Below, piece by piece: positions 5,591 through 5,985 of a stretch of DNA of 5,985 nucleotides. Numbering within the stretch: position 1 is the stretch's first letter; each line of letters opens with the position of its first letter. The notes beneath the pieces were generated by a model that was not told where the DNA came from, made no database searches, and saw nothing but the letters and a program-made list of their open reading frames with translations. This stretch comes from Dehalococcoidia bacterium UBA3254 (GTDB lineage: Bacteria; Chloroflexota; Dehalococcoidia; Dehalococcoidales; UBA3254). The translations under genes were made by a program, and so were the position numbers. Location of the stretch: contig DEUU01000012.1 of NCBI GenBank assembly GCA_002362735.1, positions 1 through 5,985 of the forward strand, read 5' to 3'.

Positions 5591-5971
5591 TTAACGGAGA
5601 GGCCAATCGGCTCGACGTGGCCACTCGGATTTATTAAACCCGGGCAGTTTTTTCAGTCTCTGCTTGTCCATATCCAGGTAAAATACCTTCTCGTCAATAT
5701 CATAAGTCAATGAGCTGAACGGAACAGCAAAGAATTTGTCACCCAGGCCGAATACACCCCCGGTAGACATGACGGCGTAGGTCAAAGTTCCTGCGGAGAG
5801 GTCCATGATGATTTCCTCGATCTTTCCCAGTTCCTTCCGGTCGGTCCCTATTATTTTATCTCCGATGATGCTGGTCGCGGCTATCATCTGAGGATCGACA
5901 CCCCCTTCGTCATTATTTTTCTTCTTGATTTTCACACCTTTAAGTTCTTCGCAGCCGGACGGTTTCTTCAT
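5591..5971 (-). CDS. PRC-barrel domain protein
   Basis: The 126-residue protein carries a PRC-barrel domain at about residues 33-105. Signature segments are SIIGDKIIGTDRKELGKIEEIIMDL (34-58), YAVMSTGGVFGLGDKFFAVPFSSL (65-88) and FYLDMDKQRLKKLPGFNKSEWP (97-118). PRC barrels are small beta barrels found in the photosynthetic reaction-centre H subunit and in RimM. Stand-alone versions like this one have no firmly assigned function. The lysine-rich first 28 residues are not part of the barrel and show no signal peptide. The start at 5971 follows TTGGAG with a short four-base spacing. A start at Met29 would remove only the extension and is possible, but its nearest purine-rich site is about 13 bases away. 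The upstream promoter lies outside the window. It converges on the HesB-like gene. Confidence 0.92.
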   Translation of the reverse strand: MKKPSGCEELKGVKIKKKNNDEGGVDPQMIAATSIIGDKIIGTDRKELGKIEEIIMDLSAGTLTYAVMSTGGVFGLGDKFFAVPFSSLTYDIDEKVFYLDMDKQRLKKLPGFNKSEWPRRADWPLR

Positions 5972-5985
5972 GGGGCTCCAACTTG

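Overview
The window looks like a chromosomal segment of an anaerobic-type bacterium, most plausibly a Chloroflexota member near Dehalococcoidia. I infer this from the character of the GroES and GroEL proteins, the PRC-barrel protein, the tiny stand-alone XRE regulator and the DUF2851 protein. It is a judgement from protein appearance, not a search result. There is no sign of an insertion sequence, phage, CRISPR array or RNA gene.

Left part (1-1020, minus strand): the heat-shock operon groES-groEL, read leftwards, with groEL running off the window edge. It has a near-consensus sigma70-type promoter (TTGCAC-N17-TATGAT). A perfect 9-9-9 inverted repeat sits at the transcription start. It has the geometry of the HrcA operator CIRCE, but both arms carry a matched base change.

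Centre-left (1150-2930, plus strand): a 75-residue XRE regulator whose -10 box sits so close to its ATG that the mRNA is probably leaderless. After it comes a second promoter, an AT-rich leader with a long imperfect inverted repeat, and a DUF2851 protein. The two promoters carry the same 8-4-8 palindrome (ATTACACG-N4-CGTGTAAT type) at the same distance from the -10 box. The simplest reading is an autoregulated repressor that also controls the DUF2851 gene. This is the most distinctive unit in the window.

Centre-right (2953-4389, minus strand): an MscS-family mechanosensitive channel with extra N-terminal membrane helices, convergent with DUF2851 and with a clear promoter of its own. Upstream of it is the decayed C-terminal half of a DinB/DUF664-type gene (about 4526-4858, plus), which has no usable start codon.

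Right part (4859-5985): about 400 bases of intergenic sequence with a hairpin and a weak promoter candidate. Then comes a small protein with the fold signature of A-type iron-sulfur carriers (HesB/IscA) but without their cysteines, convergent with a PRC-barrel protein on the minus strand. The two convergent gene pairs are separated by only 22 and 11 bases, and I see no convincing intrinsic terminator in either gap.
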